Source: Phialocephala subalpina
Lineage: Eukaryota > Ascomycota > Leotiomycetes > Helotiales > Mollisiaceae
Length of the DNA: 64,000 bases
Direction: 5' to 3'
NCBI GenBank assembly: GCA_900073065.1
Contig: FJOG01000001.1
Location: 1,068,430 to 1,132,429, forward strand
The position numbers and the translations under genes are program-made. Of the stretch, positions 1 to 11,618 are shown one piece after another (the stretch's first letter is position 1; the number at the start of each line of letters is the position of its first letter). The notes below the pieces were generated by a model that was not told the DNA's origin, did not search any database, and saw only the letters and a list, made by a program, of their open reading frames with translations.

Positions 1-1840
1 TCGCGTTTTTCTTTCGATTAAATAAACTTTAAAGTTTAATTTGACTTTTATTTTAAGTACTAAAGCTATTTGTACGTTTTTATATACGGATTAAAAGTCT
101 TTTAATAGTTTAAAAAGTGCGTAATAATACTTTAATGCGTATTAATAAACGTAATAAATTTTATTTCGAATAATAATTTTCGAGTATATTTCGTCGCGTA
201 AATTAAATTGTTTATCGATTAATTTACGTTTTAAAATTTTAAAATATTTTAAGATCGTTTTATCGAGGTTTTAAAATTGTACTATAATAAAAGTAATCGT
301 ATTTTACTAATTAAGTATTCGATTTTAGCGCTTTTCGATTTTAAAGTTTAATTTTATAATTTTAATTATTTTATTAAAAGAAAAGTCTTTTTTAGCGAGT
401 TTTTAATAATAAAACTCGCTAACTTCGTTAGTAAATATAATCGAGAACGCGTTATAATACTTTTTTAATTCGACGTTTACTTTAAAATATAAGTCTTTAA
501 ATATTCGAATAAATATATTAAATGAGTTTTCGCTTTTATAATATTTGAGTTTCTCGTTATAAATTTTCATTAAAATTGCGAGTTTTCGTTTAAATCCGTA
601 CACTAATTAAAGTAATCGAAGTAATAGAATTTTTAATACTTTCTCAATTTTTAATAGTATAAATAACGATAAAATTATTATTAGATATTAAAGTTTTAAA
701 ATCGAATTGCGCGATAACGTTTTTTTAAACGTTAAAGAGTATTTTGTAAGTACTATATATTTTACCGATACCGTTAATAAAGTAAATATAATTAATAATT
801 GTAGTTTATTTTTAAATTCGATAAATTGTAAAATAAATATCGTTAAAAATACTCGCTATCGTATTTCCGTTGCTTTCGAGTTTTACGTATTTCGCTATAA
901 ATTGAAATCTTTTTTTAAACTCATTATTTGAACTTTTTTATTTAATTAATTTAATAGTTTTTTTTCGTTAATTATATTTATTAGTAATTTCGAGATTCTA
1001 ATAAACCGTTTTATCGATATTTATATTCCGCTCGTTCGCAAAACTTTACACAAATCTTTTCTCGTATTTTCGTTTATTTTAATCTCGAATATATTCTCCG
1101 TTTATATTAAAAATACTTCTTTATATTTTATTTATAGTCCCCGATTTCGATTTCTTTTAGCTTTAAAGCTCTATATTTAATCTCGTGTATATTGTATCGA
1201 ATCGAAAAAAAAGTAAATCGATAATAGGGTTCTTTTTTAATTAAAACCGTATTCTAAGGGAGTATAGTCGTACTCGATAAAAACGGTCTATTAAATCGTA
1301 TTTTACTCAATAAATATAGTAATTCGACGAGTTTTCGTATTAAGCTCGTAGTGATTATTATGCAAACTATAATAAAGTATTCGCTGGAAATACGCGGTAA
1401 AGCGTAAAATAAAAAATCAACTAATTTCAAGCGCGGAAAATAAAATGAGCGTAGGATTTTAATATTCTTTGGAAGTTTAAAAGTCTCCGTTAATATAAGC
1501 AAAAACTACTTTCTTTCACGTTTAATTGAGACTATAAATTGCGTGCAATTTAACTTTTTTTTTTCGATCGATTTTATTTAATTATTACCTTTTCGTAAAT
1601 AATTTAATTACTTTGTAATCGAACGATTAAATTAATTACTAATTAGTATTAAAACGTTCGAAAGTCCTCATTAAATAATAAAATCTTAATTTAGTATCAA
1701 TAAATATATTCTCTATTCTATTTAATTTGTCTACCCTTTTTTTAAAAAGGGCACTTAACTACTTATATAATTAAAGAAATAAGATATTGAGACAATAATT
1801 ACTAAAGTGATAGAGATTAAAACTCTACCCCTCTATCCAC
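1..1840. repeat. RIP-mutated AT-rich block at left edge
   Basis: Very AT-rich DNA in which CpA and TpG are scarce while CpG and TpA are common (many tcg, cga, ata and taa). That is the expected product of repeat-induced point mutation acting on CpA. No intact reading frame is present, only short open stretches. It most likely represents old transposon copies. A short stretch resembling a copia-type gag lies on the minus strand at 403-603. Composition returns to normal at about 1830-1935. Confidence 0.7.
403..603 (-). pseudogene. Possible Ty1/copia gag remnant
   Basis: A 66-codon open stretch inside RIP-mutated DNA. The spacing of KLKYY, a Ser-Phe pair, a central FKDLYFK and a terminal Tyr-Tyr resembles the start of fungal Ty1/copia gag polyproteins, where a 'KYSG..DSF' segment is followed by a short helical region and a 'YY' end. 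The rest of gag-pol would lie to the left, outside the window. The match is by pattern only and AT bias creates chance Lys/Tyr/Asn-rich frames, so this is a weak call. Confidence 0.25.
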
Positions 1841-1934
1841 CCCTGAATCCGCCCCTCCATCCCATCGCTAAGCGATCACATGATTATACCGATATAGAGA
1901 GCGGAAAGCTCCTTATGTACTGGAGGGCACGTGG

Positions 1935-3919
1935 CTAGCACAAACCTCCGAAATTACTACTACAAATAGGGATTTTTGAAGCAGAATAGATCGCCCCGCC
2001 ATAGTATCCTAAAAATTTAAGCGAGATTAAACGAGAATAAATATTTGAGAAGAAATAACTTATATTTAATTCTTTTTTAACCCTATTAAATTTATTATAA
2101 ATATTATAAACTATAGGAATTAAATAATAAATAGTAGGGTATTTTTCGACTTGTAATTTAGTGGTAGTTTTAATAAATATTTCAAATATTTTAAAATATT
2201 TTTTTAAATATTCGATTTCGTTTTCGGATAATTTTAATTTATTATCTTTAAAAGCTTTAATCTCAAATAGTTCAATAGTTACATTAATTGCTTTTATAAA
2301 ATGCAAAAAATCTTGTAATATTTTAGTTATTAAAGATTATCGAGTTTTTTAATTTAAAATTAATTAATATTTTTATTTATTTAATTATAGAATTCGAGGG
2401 TTTTTAATTTTTTGAGCTTCTATTTAAGCTTTTAATATTCTTGCGTTCTCTTGAGAATATTTCAAGTTAATAATAATCTTTTGAATCTTTTTTTAAATTG
2501 AATAATCTAATAAAATTATTAATAATAATTTTTAAAATATTTTAATAAATAAATTTACTAGAATTATTAATAATTATATTATTTAGTAAATCATTATTAA
2601 TTTCAAAGCCATTATTATTATTAAGAAGATTATAATCATCTTTAATAAGAGCTTTTAAGATATTTTGAATAATAAGATTTAATATATGGGCCGTACAAGG
2701 AATATCTCCCTCAAATTTTATATTTTCATAAGAATAATATAAATAAAATGCATTTATTAATGAATTATTTGAAGAAGTATTATTTTTTGTAATACTATTA
2801 AAAGTTAGCTTTAAATTATTAATAGAATTAATAATAAGGAAATTTACTTTTAAATATTATATTTAATATTAAAATATTTTAAAGTTTTAATTAAAGCTTA
2901 AAACATATAAAAATTAGTATATTTATCTTTTAAATCTTTTATTACTAATAAATAAGATTTCAATTCGAAATTCTTATTTATAAAATAACTAATAAAATAA
3001 TTAATAAATATTTTTTAATATATTTTTTAATAATAAAATTTAAAAATTTAAAGAATAATTTATATTGTAATTCTAAGATAAGTATTTTGATTAATAGCTG
3101 TTTAAGTATTTAAAGTTAAAGAAAAACTACCGTTAATTAACTTTTGTTTTTTTATTTCTTCTTTTATAATTTTTTCTTTATTTAAAAATAAATAATTTAA
3201 TTCGTTTTTAAGTATTTAATAATATATCTTCGGTATTTTACTATTATAAAAGTTAATATAAATTACTTAAATTTAAGAAGTATTATATTTACTTATTATA
3301 ATAAACTATTAAATCTTTAAAGGATTAAGAAGATATAAATCGAAAAAATAAATTATTAGAAATTATAAAATTTATTAATAATTCTTTAAACGTTTTAATT
3401 TGAAACGTTTTTTCAGGAGTTTTTGGACGTTTATTAGCTCTTTATATAGTAAAACGATCTATAATACTTGTTTGAGATTAAGAAGTTCTAAAGTCGGAAG
3501 AATTATCTAAAAATATATTAATATTTTTAATTAAATTTAAAAATAAAATTATATAATTTACTATTAGAATCATTAATTAAAACTCTTTTTAAATCAATAA
3601 ATTTATGATTGCGTATATAATGAGTCTTATAATTACTCGTAGAGTGAAAAACTCGTTGCTTAAGAAATATTTTACTAAAATAAAGTTATTAAATTATTTT
3701 TATTTTTAAAGTTCGAAACACTTACGGGCACTCTTTATAAAGACATTTAACTGTATATATTCGAATATTATTTGGATTAGAAGAGTCTCTTTTAATAAGA
3801 TTAAGAGTTCTTTTAAATAATTTATATTTAAAAACCGGAGCTTGATTTTTAAGAGGTCTAATATTAAAATCTTCACGATTTTGATTAAAATTGGTTCTTA
3901 TAGACGTAAAGTTCGACAT
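1935..3919 (-). mobile_element. hAT-family transposase remnant (BED finger + DDE core)
   Basis: Broken pieces of one transposase can be read N to C on the minus strand. At 3722-3919 lies a start (MSNFTSIRTNF) followed by a C-x4-C motif (CLYKEC), and near 3600-3660 a segment with spaced histidines (THYIRNH); together these resemble a BED zinc finger. At about 2690-2740 the frame reads PCTAHILNLIIQ, a hallmark of hAT transposases, preceded by an Asn/Ser-rich stretch where hAT enzymes carry 'DNASNN'. At 1935-2306 it reads KYPTIYYLIPIVYNIY after LKKYFKIFEIFIKTTT, as in the region before the hAT dimerisation domain. Stops and frameshifts interrupt all parts and the DNA is AT-rich. The C-terminal hATC domain was not found. 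It is a dead element; terminal inverted repeats were not located with confidence. Confidence 0.6.
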
Positions 3920-4194
3920 ATTGAGTAAATAAAAGAAGTTTATATAGATAGTATTTTTATAAGTTGAGTAGTTAATTTATAAAAGAATAAAATAGTATGA
4001 TTTTAAGAAAGAAAATCGAGAATATTTACTTGAATATATATAAAATTTATTAATTCTAAAGTCTACTCTATATTTCTATTAATTATAAATGATTTCTTGA
4101 TTTCAAAGTATTAAATATTTCAAATAGAAAATTTATTAATAATTTATTCGATTTATAATATAATAGTAAAGCGTCGAAGTTTCGAGAAAAGAGG

Positions 4195-4538
4195 CTGTGT
4201 CAAAAGTTGCATCTCGCTTATGACTCGCTTGTGGCGTGCGCGATACTAGTTCTGTCTTAGCTCCGGGGCTCCCGATTGGTTAAACCTTATTTTTGAGCCG
4301 AATTCGCCACCTCGGACGAAAGCCGCATTTAGTCACGTGTTAATTAAGTTAATTTAATATTATTAGATTAACTTGATTAAATTATGATTAATGGGATATT
4401 TTGATGATTAAATTATGATTACAATTTGATTAACTACCCGTAGTGTAATGTAATGTAATCAATTATCACACTGGGCATTACATCGGAGTTTGTGCTCGAG
4501 CCGTTCCAGGTCCAGAAAGTGAGTTTCAGTCGCCATTT
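4195..4538. other. Transition from AT-rich block to normal DNA; no gene seen
   Basis: Base composition becomes normal at about 4195. Within it, 4336-4440 is an AT-rich stretch containing repeated gattaaattatgatta units, and at 4446-4460 there is a short taatgtaatg repeat. Nothing codes for a recognisable protein. It contains the upstream region of the following HET gene. Confidence 0.4.
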
Positions 4539-6704
4539 ATGTCTTCATTATTGTTTCCCACTATCGGCAATATTGGTTGCCTGCCATCGCTAACAGATGC
4601 TCAGGCCTGGAGGTGCCACCAGACTCGAAAAGTTGATCATACAGGTGTTACTTTCGCTGAGGCTTTCATACTCATTCGAATAGCAGATGTTCAGGAGCAC
4701 CCTCAGATCGCCATCTTTGTTGACCCGTGGCAAATGCACACCACCGGAGACTTGCAACTGAAATCGGAATCCCGGTTCTTGGCAGATTTTAAGACAAGTC
4801 TTCCGGCCTCCGTATTGTGGAATGCGGCGGATCAATACATCACTTCTAAAGAAACTCGGTCATTGAGAAAGAGGAAGAGGAAGAGGTCTGACTCATTGAC
4901 AGACATGGACAGTGATCAAGCAGGTCCTTCTTCCAGCCGATAGTACACCTACAAACCTTTGAAACTCCAGCAGATCAGGCTCTTGGAGCTTCTTCCTGGA
5001 AATGATGATGACGCAATTGAAGGACTTGTTCGACACGTATCTATATCCGAAGGTCCAAAGTTCCGCGCGATCTCCTATGCATGGGGCCCCGCTCTCAAAC
5101 CTTTCAATCTTCATACTGCAGAAGGCAACATCTCCCTCACTTCGTCACTACATGCCGCTCTAAAAAGACTTCGGAGTGCAACTGAGTCTACCTTCTTGTG
5201 GGCCGATGCTATATGCATAGATCAAGCTAACGTGCACGAGAAAGCAACTCAAATTCGAATATTGCCAACAATTTTTCAGTCCGCCGAATTGGGTTTTGCG
5301 TGGATTGGGAACGATGCGGATGACAGTTATCAAGCTCTCGAAACACTACTTCAGATAAGAATAAATGAGCTCAAACCAGATGTTTGGCCGACGGGATTGC
5401 CTCCGATCCCACCAGAATGGCAACACCCGGGCTTACCTCAAATGAAGAGCGAGGTGCGGAGACACATTGCGGTACTATTTCAACGCGAGTGGTTTCGGCG
5501 AGCATGGGTCATTCAAGAGATCGTGCTAGCTTCTGAAGTCAAGTTTGTATGTGGCTCTTGGGAGATCTCCTGGGACGATATCTTTGCAGCCGTCAAAATT
5601 TGTTTGGACTGGTCCAGTACGCTGGGAGTTGCTCATAATCGAGTTTGAGAGATGCTCTCCATTCTGAAGCCATCATATACCCTCGCTGAGACAAGAACAG
5701 CCTTCAAGAAGATGAAGCTGTCTCCTCGCTTCAACATGATGGCTCTTCTGGATGAGTTTGCCTATACTCAGTCAACAAAAGAGTGTGACAAGCTCTTTAC
5801 TCTTCTTGGAATCTCGTCTGACGCCGAAACCGCGGCATTTGATCCTGACTATTCTTCATCGATTGAGACAATCGCTCGTCGTTATGCCGCCAAGTTCATC
5901 AGTAGAGGTCACGCGATGGATCTTCTATACAGAAGTGGTAAATCCAAGTCCTACTCCTTCTCCTCTTGGATTCCGAATTGGACTTCAAACGAGCCATGTA
6001 GGACTATTTCAACATGGAGGGGCGCTCATGGCATATTTTCAGCAGGAGGACCACCTACAGAATATGATCGACTCGCTCCACATGATGCTAGGTATCTTCA
6101 AGTCATCGGTGCCATGATTGATACGGTTGTTAAGACAGGGCAGAATACCACGGCAAATTCCGATTTAATAAAAGTAGTCAATAGTCTGACTAAAATCGTC
6201 GATGGGCTAGGAGACTATCCTACCGGCGAGAGCAGACAAGAGCTTCTTCTTAAGATCCCGATTGGAAACGCTATCAAACCCTGTGAAGATGAGATCGGAT
6301 CATTCCGTACAACAGAAGAAGGAGATAAGGATCCGTATGCCGACTTCCAATGGAATGGGTCTGGCAATGGCATTCAATCTTTACAAGACATGGTCGAGTT
6401 CTTCAAGCAAAACAGAGAGGAGCGCGAAATCACCTGGAAATACTGGTGTATAGCGGCTGCATTTTTGAAAAGACTCTCCTGTGGAAGATTTTTCGTGACC
6501 CAGCGCGGTTACATCGGAGTTGGTCCCAAGACAACAAAGGTATATGATCATATATGCGTCTTCGCTGGAGAAGTAGTATCATTCGTGCTGGAAAAAAGGT
6601 CCCGCACCTACAGTCTTATTGGGGAATGTTACGTGCATGGTATTATGTACGGTGAGTCTAGTAACTTTACGGGAATTCGGCAAGAGGAGTTCGTGTTAGA
6701 ATAA
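4539..6704 (+). pseudogene. HET-domain gene interrupted by two in-frame stops
   Basis: A single reading frame runs from an ATG at 4539 to a TAA at 6704, broken only by TAG at 4941-4943 and TGA at 5646-5648. No frameshift is needed. The first 134 codons hold a Lys/Arg cluster (RKRKRKR) before a Ser-rich linker. After the first stop comes a heterokaryon-incompatibility (HET) domain: IRLLELLPG, then FRAISYAWG, then FLWADAICIDQ and later WFRRAWVIQEIVLA. The part after the second stop continues the family pattern (KCDKLFTLLG-like and SFSSWIPNW segments). HET proteins govern allorecognition and cell death on fusion of unlike hyphae. Both stops could arise from one C to T change each (CAG to TAG, CGA to TGA). 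No splice sites around the stops would remove them cleanly. It is probably a pseudogene, or a silenced allele in this strain. Confidence 0.75.
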
Positions 6705-7196
6705 ATTACGGCGTAACCAAATTTTCCGCTTGGAAAGATCTACGTACCAGGCGGGTGCGCGAATTTTTATTTGGGAAAGCGTGAGAGGAATTCTTGGTTA
6801 ATGAACGTAGAATGTCAAGAGTCTAGATAGAAGCTAGAGTGCTAAGTGCGCTGCTGGGTATTTGAATCTAATGTCCCTGGTGCACAGCAGATTAGGGTTT
6901 AGAAGATTGATATCTGTATGCGTTGGGACCCATCGCACCTCTACTTTGTCTTGTTTGACTAACTGTAGGCGAAATATTGAATACGAAAGCAGCATATCAA
7001 CAATGACAAGATAGGATTAGAATGACTGACAGTGTACAGGGGAAGCCGAGAACTTTTGGTTACACACTGCAGATATCGACCGACTTTTCAATAATTCTAG
7101 GAAGTACTTCTTGGAACGATCCATATGTTTTAGGTAGTCCACGATAATACAGCAATTTAACTTCTTAAAGAAGCCCACGATAACAATCGCCTTTAG
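6705..7196. other. Intergenic, no feature seen
   Basis: About 490 bases of ordinary composition between the HET pseudogene and a possible exon on the other strand. No coding pattern, repeat or RNA gene was recognised. Confidence 0.4.
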
Positions 7197-7409
7197 TCAC
7201 TTTGCTAGAGCCTCGTTGATTTCTTTGTCAGAGTGGTCCGCGTCGACCTCTACCAAGTCCTGCTGACCACCCATAACTGCAAGCTCCTCTTGCTGCGACA
7301 TCGCTACGCCTCCCGTTCCTCCCACCACCTTAGTCACTGACTGCTCGCTCTCCCCAAGGTCCTTGTGAGATGGAATCGACTTGATTGTAGATTTAAGGAA
7401 AGGGGGAAG
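7197..7409 (-). CDS. Possible C-terminal exon of unknown protein next to assembly gap
   Basis: On the minus strand a 71-codon frame ends in TGA at 7197-7199 and is preceded by a good acceptor (TTTAGTTTCAG, 7410-7420). It reads like coding sequence: acidic, with LPPFLKSTIKS at the start and QEELAVMGGQQDLVEVDAD further on, ending INEALAK. Upstream (7411-7481) lies a possible intron, then the gap at 7482-7851. The remaining exons would be in or beyond the gap. I do not recognise the family. The composition differs from the noncoding flanks, which is the main support. Confidence 0.35.
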   Translation of the reverse strand, partial: LPPFLKSTIKSIPSHKDLGESEQSVTKVVGGTGGVAMSQQEELAVMGGQQDLVEVDADHSDKEINEALAK

Positions 7410-7481
7410 CTGAAACTAAATACAAAATAAGGACCCACCAAAGGACCCACTCATCTGATAGTCCTGAGCTCCGGCAGGAAC

Positions 7482-7851
7482 NNNNNNNNNNNNNNNNNNN
7501 NNNNNNNNNNNNNNNNNNNNNNNNNNNNNNNNNNNNNNNNNNNNNNNNNNNNNNNNNNNNNNNNNNNNNNNNNNNNNNNNNNNNNNNNNNNNNNNNNNNN
7601 NNNNNNNNNNNNNNNNNNNNNNNNNNNNNNNNNNNNNNNNNNNNNNNNNNNNNNNNNNNNNNNNNNNNNNNNNNNNNNNNNNNNNNNNNNNNNNNNNNNN
7701 NNNNNNNNNNNNNNNNNNNNNNNNNNNNNNNNNNNNNNNNNNNNNNNNNNNNNNNNNNNNNNNNNNNNNNNNNNNNNNNNNNNNNNNNNNNNNNNNNNNN
7801 NNNNNNNNNNNNNNNNNNNNNNNNNNNNNNNNNNNNNNNNNNNNNNNNNNN
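7482..7851. other. Assembly gap (370 N)
   Basis: An unbroken run of 370 N. It probably marks a scaffold join, and the exon-like sequence just to its left suggests that a gene may be cut by it. Reading frames that cross the gap have no meaning. Confidence 0.99.
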
Positions 7852-7961
7852 GGAGCAGAAGAACCCTAGGCAAAATTCGGTAAGGAAGCTGTACCCGGGG
7901 CACGCAGGAGGCCAAAATGGGTCCCACATTATAGTGCGCAGGCTGACTTAGGTGTGCTCAG

Positions 7962-8045
7962 GATACTCAGGCTCTGTTAAGGCTCTGCTCAGGCTCTGAC
8001 CGGGTACGCTCACCTTCAGCTCAGCAGTAGCTGCTCACGTCCGGA
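7962..8045. repeat. Dispersed repeat copy A (aggctctgctcagg)
   Basis: Contains serial aggctctg/ctcagg motifs followed by gctcacctt, then cagcagtagctgctc and gtcc. A diverged copy in the same order and orientation lies at 22484-22560 beside an AT-rich block, so this is probably the edge of a repeated element. No terminal repeats or coding capacity were found. Confidence 0.45.
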
Positions 8046-8490
8046 GACTAAAACGGAACCAGCGAGGATGAGATTAGAGTCTGACTTTCGTGGCAATTTT
8101 CTATCATACTCCCCATAGTTCGATGATGTGATTGTGGTTGGTTCCGGTATATGGTAATTGATCTGGGTTTTAAGCAATTGGTGTTAAAACCCAAAATTTT
8201 ATTAGATCTTCTCCAGTGAATGGCATGTAAGATTGTGTGCTGTATCAATCGATGATCTTAGAGTCTGCTTCACCGGAGTTTTTTTGCTTCCATTATCTCG
8301 CTTAGATGTTGGCATTTGCGGTGTTTTTTCTTAGCTCGCTGACATTATACTCCTCGGAAACATTCCGCTAAAATAAATACTCCGACCAATTGGAGAAGTA
8401 CTCAATCAAACAGGGGCCTGCTCTTTTTCAATATCATATATTGTCTCTTGTCCAATTTGATATCCCAGTAATTACTGTCATTACCATTCA

Positions 8491-9460
8491 TTGACGAAGT
8501 CCTATGAACTATACAATGTTGATCAAACCTGCCGTTTTGCATTTTGGGCCGCTGTTATTGCTGCTGCATTCAAGTTCCCCTTATCTGATGGATTTCCAAA
8601 CTCCAACAGCACTATATTGCTCAAGTACGAAACTGTTGCTGGAGGGCGCTTTGGTAATGCGAGGAATGCGACCGGCTTAAATGAAGATTCCATAACCAGC
8701 AGGATTACGTTCTGAGTACGCTCAGGTCTATTTAAGCCATAGAGGACATGCACGAGTTCGATTCTAACGTCGCTGTAAACCACTTTACTGGCCTCGACAT
8801 ACATTCCTGCGAATACGATTTCCCCGTGGATAGCTTTGCTTCTTCGATAGCTTTCGCTAGGCGGTTAATAGATATCTTCCTCGGAACTTTGGGAAACATA
8901 CAAAGGGATACTATCAGTTCTGGGAATGATGATGCCGACGGGATTATTTTAAACTTGCTGGCATTGTCGGCCAGGAAGGACAAATAGATGGCTGGTTTCG
9001 CGCTATGCAAAACAAACATCCCAGTCCGCAACCCTTTTTGACACCAAGCGCGAGAGAGTTTGCATTCAATGCGCTTCTACAAACCACCATTGTGTCTGGG
9101 TCTTGCCCGAACTTGACAGAAATTCCGTTGCAGCTTTACGAGCCACTTACCATTTTGACCTCTCCAATCACCAATGGGTCCATTGACCTCGAAGTCACCG
9201 TCACCGACAGCGTGTCAATCAATGCCACTTCGCAATAAATTTCATACTTCAACGGAAGCGTCGTGCCAATATTTGTCCCTTTTACGGCTACGAAGACGAC
9301 AGGGAAGACTATCACGTTGACATCCGACTTCCACATGACGGGTGGCTCATGAATGGGCTTACCATTGCCACCATTATCAACTTCAACGCATCTATTCTTT
9401 ATCCTGATGATATTGCGGGTGCGACAATTTTTGGGCTGGCTTTCATAGAGTTTAGTTAGA
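8491..9460 (+). pseudogene. Degenerate coding-like region, family unknown
   Basis: Several short open stretches in different frames look more protein-like than the flanks. Examples are the segments around 8491-8715, 8748-8987, 9005-9238 (with ITNGSIDLEVTVTDSVSI) and the stretch after the stop at 9236-9238 (ISYFNGSVVPIFVPF). They do not join through clear splice sites, and stops interrupt them. The minus strand also shows open frames, so the true strand is uncertain. I cannot assign a family. It is probably a decayed gene. Confidence 0.28.
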
Positions 9461-10133
9461 GAATTGGTTTGAGAGAATCAAGATCAGGCCAATCGAGGTC
9501 AATTTTGGTGATGCTGCGTTTTGCAACAAGTCTGCTTGAGCATGTCATGGAGTGATGCGGTCAAGACACGAAAAGGAGATTCTGTAATGAGCACAAGCGT
9601 CATTAACTTGTTTATCATCGCTTCTATTGCTTCGTGATGAAGCTCAGTCTAATTGTTGTAATGGTTGATGTTCTCAGTAGCTAGCAATAGAGAAGTTGAA
9701 ATATTAATACTCTTAGTTCTACCACTGTACTCCTGGCCTTTACAAAACTTGACCACTTCTTTTTGTAAATAGAGACAATAAACGACATTCAACCAAACCT
9801 TTCATTGAATCCCATCTAGGTGGAGGAAGCTTAATAAAAAAGTTTATGCAGACTTTCGAATTTCGAATGGTGGTGGGGGTGCTCTGCGACCCTCCTACTG
9901 CAAAGGTCATCGTTCACAACCATTGCTTCCCTTCTGTGTACATAGAGCAGTGGTGTCTCGAGAACGTAGAATTTCGAAATTTCGCGTACAAAGGTAGTTC
10001 AGGGGCGCTTTTCTACGAAATGGTAGCACAGGCAGAAACCCAATGAAGAAAACCCCTGGGATTTGTATCTCTCAGTTTCACAATCTGGGTCAAGTTCGGT
10101 AGGCATTTTAGAGGTTAAAACACTTATAACTAC
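9461..10133. other. Intergenic, no feature seen
   Basis: Ordinary sequence between the degenerate region and the SDR remnant. One 66-codon frame at 9846-10046 has no recognisable motif. Confidence 0.35.
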
Positions 10134-11125
10134 TTATAGTGGAAGAGTTATGGTATAAACCCCGCGATTGGAATGCAATAGCCTCTCCTATTCAGCGCCA
10201 TTAGCTTCAACAACAGATATCATTTACAAATTAACATGAGGTGACTTACAAAAATCCGCGTTGGCGGAAGCCATGATGCAAGCTTTGCCGTACCGGCAAC
10301 GCCACCTCGCCATGTCTGACCCGACTTGCCGCTCAGCACATCTTTGACAAGATTTTGAGCTGTGACCTCGGCAGGCTCGTTACTCTTTTGTAACTTCCCA
10401 GCTGCCTGGTCGACAATGTACTGTCTAACAGACAAGTAATATGATCCTTTGGGCAACTCCGGCGGCTCGCCAATTTGATATATGTTGGTCTCCGCTTCGC
10501 CGACCGTAGCAGTGAGGACACAAACGCTCAGGGGTTCCATCCCAATTCGAAGTGTCTCCGAAAACCAAGTTTCCGCCACCTTTGAGGCATTGTAAGTTCC
10601 TGGCGAAGACCATTTCTTTTAGTAAGTGCACAAACATGAAAGTTAATGTTATAATTAACTTCCAGGCAAACAATAACGCACCTTGCCAAGCCATCCTGAC
10701 TGCCCCAGCGATCGAGCATATATTCAAAATGACGCCTTTGGACTTTACTACTAAAGGTGCGAAGGCCTGAGTAACAGCGAGCATGGCCCATACATTAATT
10801 TCAAAGGCTTTCCTGATTTCCTGGATCAACACGTCGAGCAACGGGCCCTTGAGCATGGAGCCAGCATTATTTACCAGTACGTCGAGCGCGCCGCCAGTTC
10901 TTGAGCTGATGAGATGCGCACACCTCGCGATAGATTCTTCCGAAGTGACTTCCAGCGGGAGTATCTCAATGTTATCGACATCATTAAGACATACAGCTTT
11001 CTCGGGAATTTGAAGGGTCGCAAATACGTGAAGCCCTTCTGTGCGAATGCATTTGCAAGCGCAGCACCTAGTCCACCCTCACTGCACCCAGTGATAAGAA
11101 CAGTTTTCGCTGTTACGGCTGGCAT
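10134..11125 (-). pseudogene. Ayr1-like short-chain dehydrogenase, one frameshift
   Basis: A classical SDR read on the minus strand from ATG 11123-11125. The dinucleotide motif is KTVLITGCSEGGLG, then comes LDVLVNNAGS, then SIAGAVRMAWQG, with the catalytic YNASK reached after an intron (10600-10681). A second intron (10188-10249, donor GTAAGT) leads to a short last exon ending at 10134. The pattern (WQG/TYNASK, SGQTWRGGVAG, NRGVYTI at the end) fits fungal NADPH-dependent 1-acyl-dihydroxyacetone-phosphate reductase-like SDRs. The frame is lost at the G run near 11034-11036, where one base appears to be missing; after it the next frame continues the family. It could be a pseudogene or a sequencing error in a homopolymer. 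It lies next to a decayed monooxygenase and a decayed polyketide synthase and may have been part of the same cluster. Confidence 0.7.
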
Positions 11126-11618
11126 CTGCAAGACTCGTTGTATGCTGTGACTTTCAGGGGATGGATACATGCTTAAGGGTCAATAATGTTCTGGATGAAT
11201 GCCTATCTTGTCATATGGATCTGGTTTAATCGATTGGGTCTTCATCATACAGCGTAAGATGGAACAGCTGCAGAGGGAGCGGAAGATAATTAATGCGCAC
11301 CGGAGAATTTTTGCAATTCTTGGACAGTAGGCATCTTAATCATCCGAGGCTCCTTCGGAGTTGGAGTTGGAGTTGGAAAAAAAAAGGTAAGGAAAATAAA
11401 TAAGCGAAGGGAATACCAAGGTACACCCACTTAAAAGAAACCCCGTGTTTTATTTTGGATTTCTCCAAACACAAGGCTGAACCACACGCCTTCGGGGTAG
11501 CCATAGCGTGCTCCTAATTGTAGTCCACTTACTCCGCCCCTGATCTTTCGAGGCTTACCACACCTGTCCTCTGCTTTCCGAACCCTCGTCAGTGTGAAAA
11601 GGCTGAGTCTTGTCATCT
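11126..11618. other. Intergenic; short ggagtt repeat and A run
   Basis: Contains a small tandem repeat of gagttg at about 11351-11376 followed by an A run. The N-terminal FAD-binding exons expected for the following monooxygenase were looked for here and not found. Confidence 0.35.

Noticed and set aside
1836..1845. Possible hAT terminal repeat (ccacccctg)
   Set aside because: Orientation does not fit the hAT transposase remnant to its right and no matching partner end was found.
7393..7929. Open frames spanning the N run
   Set aside because: They consist mostly of unknown residues; the gap cannot be translated.
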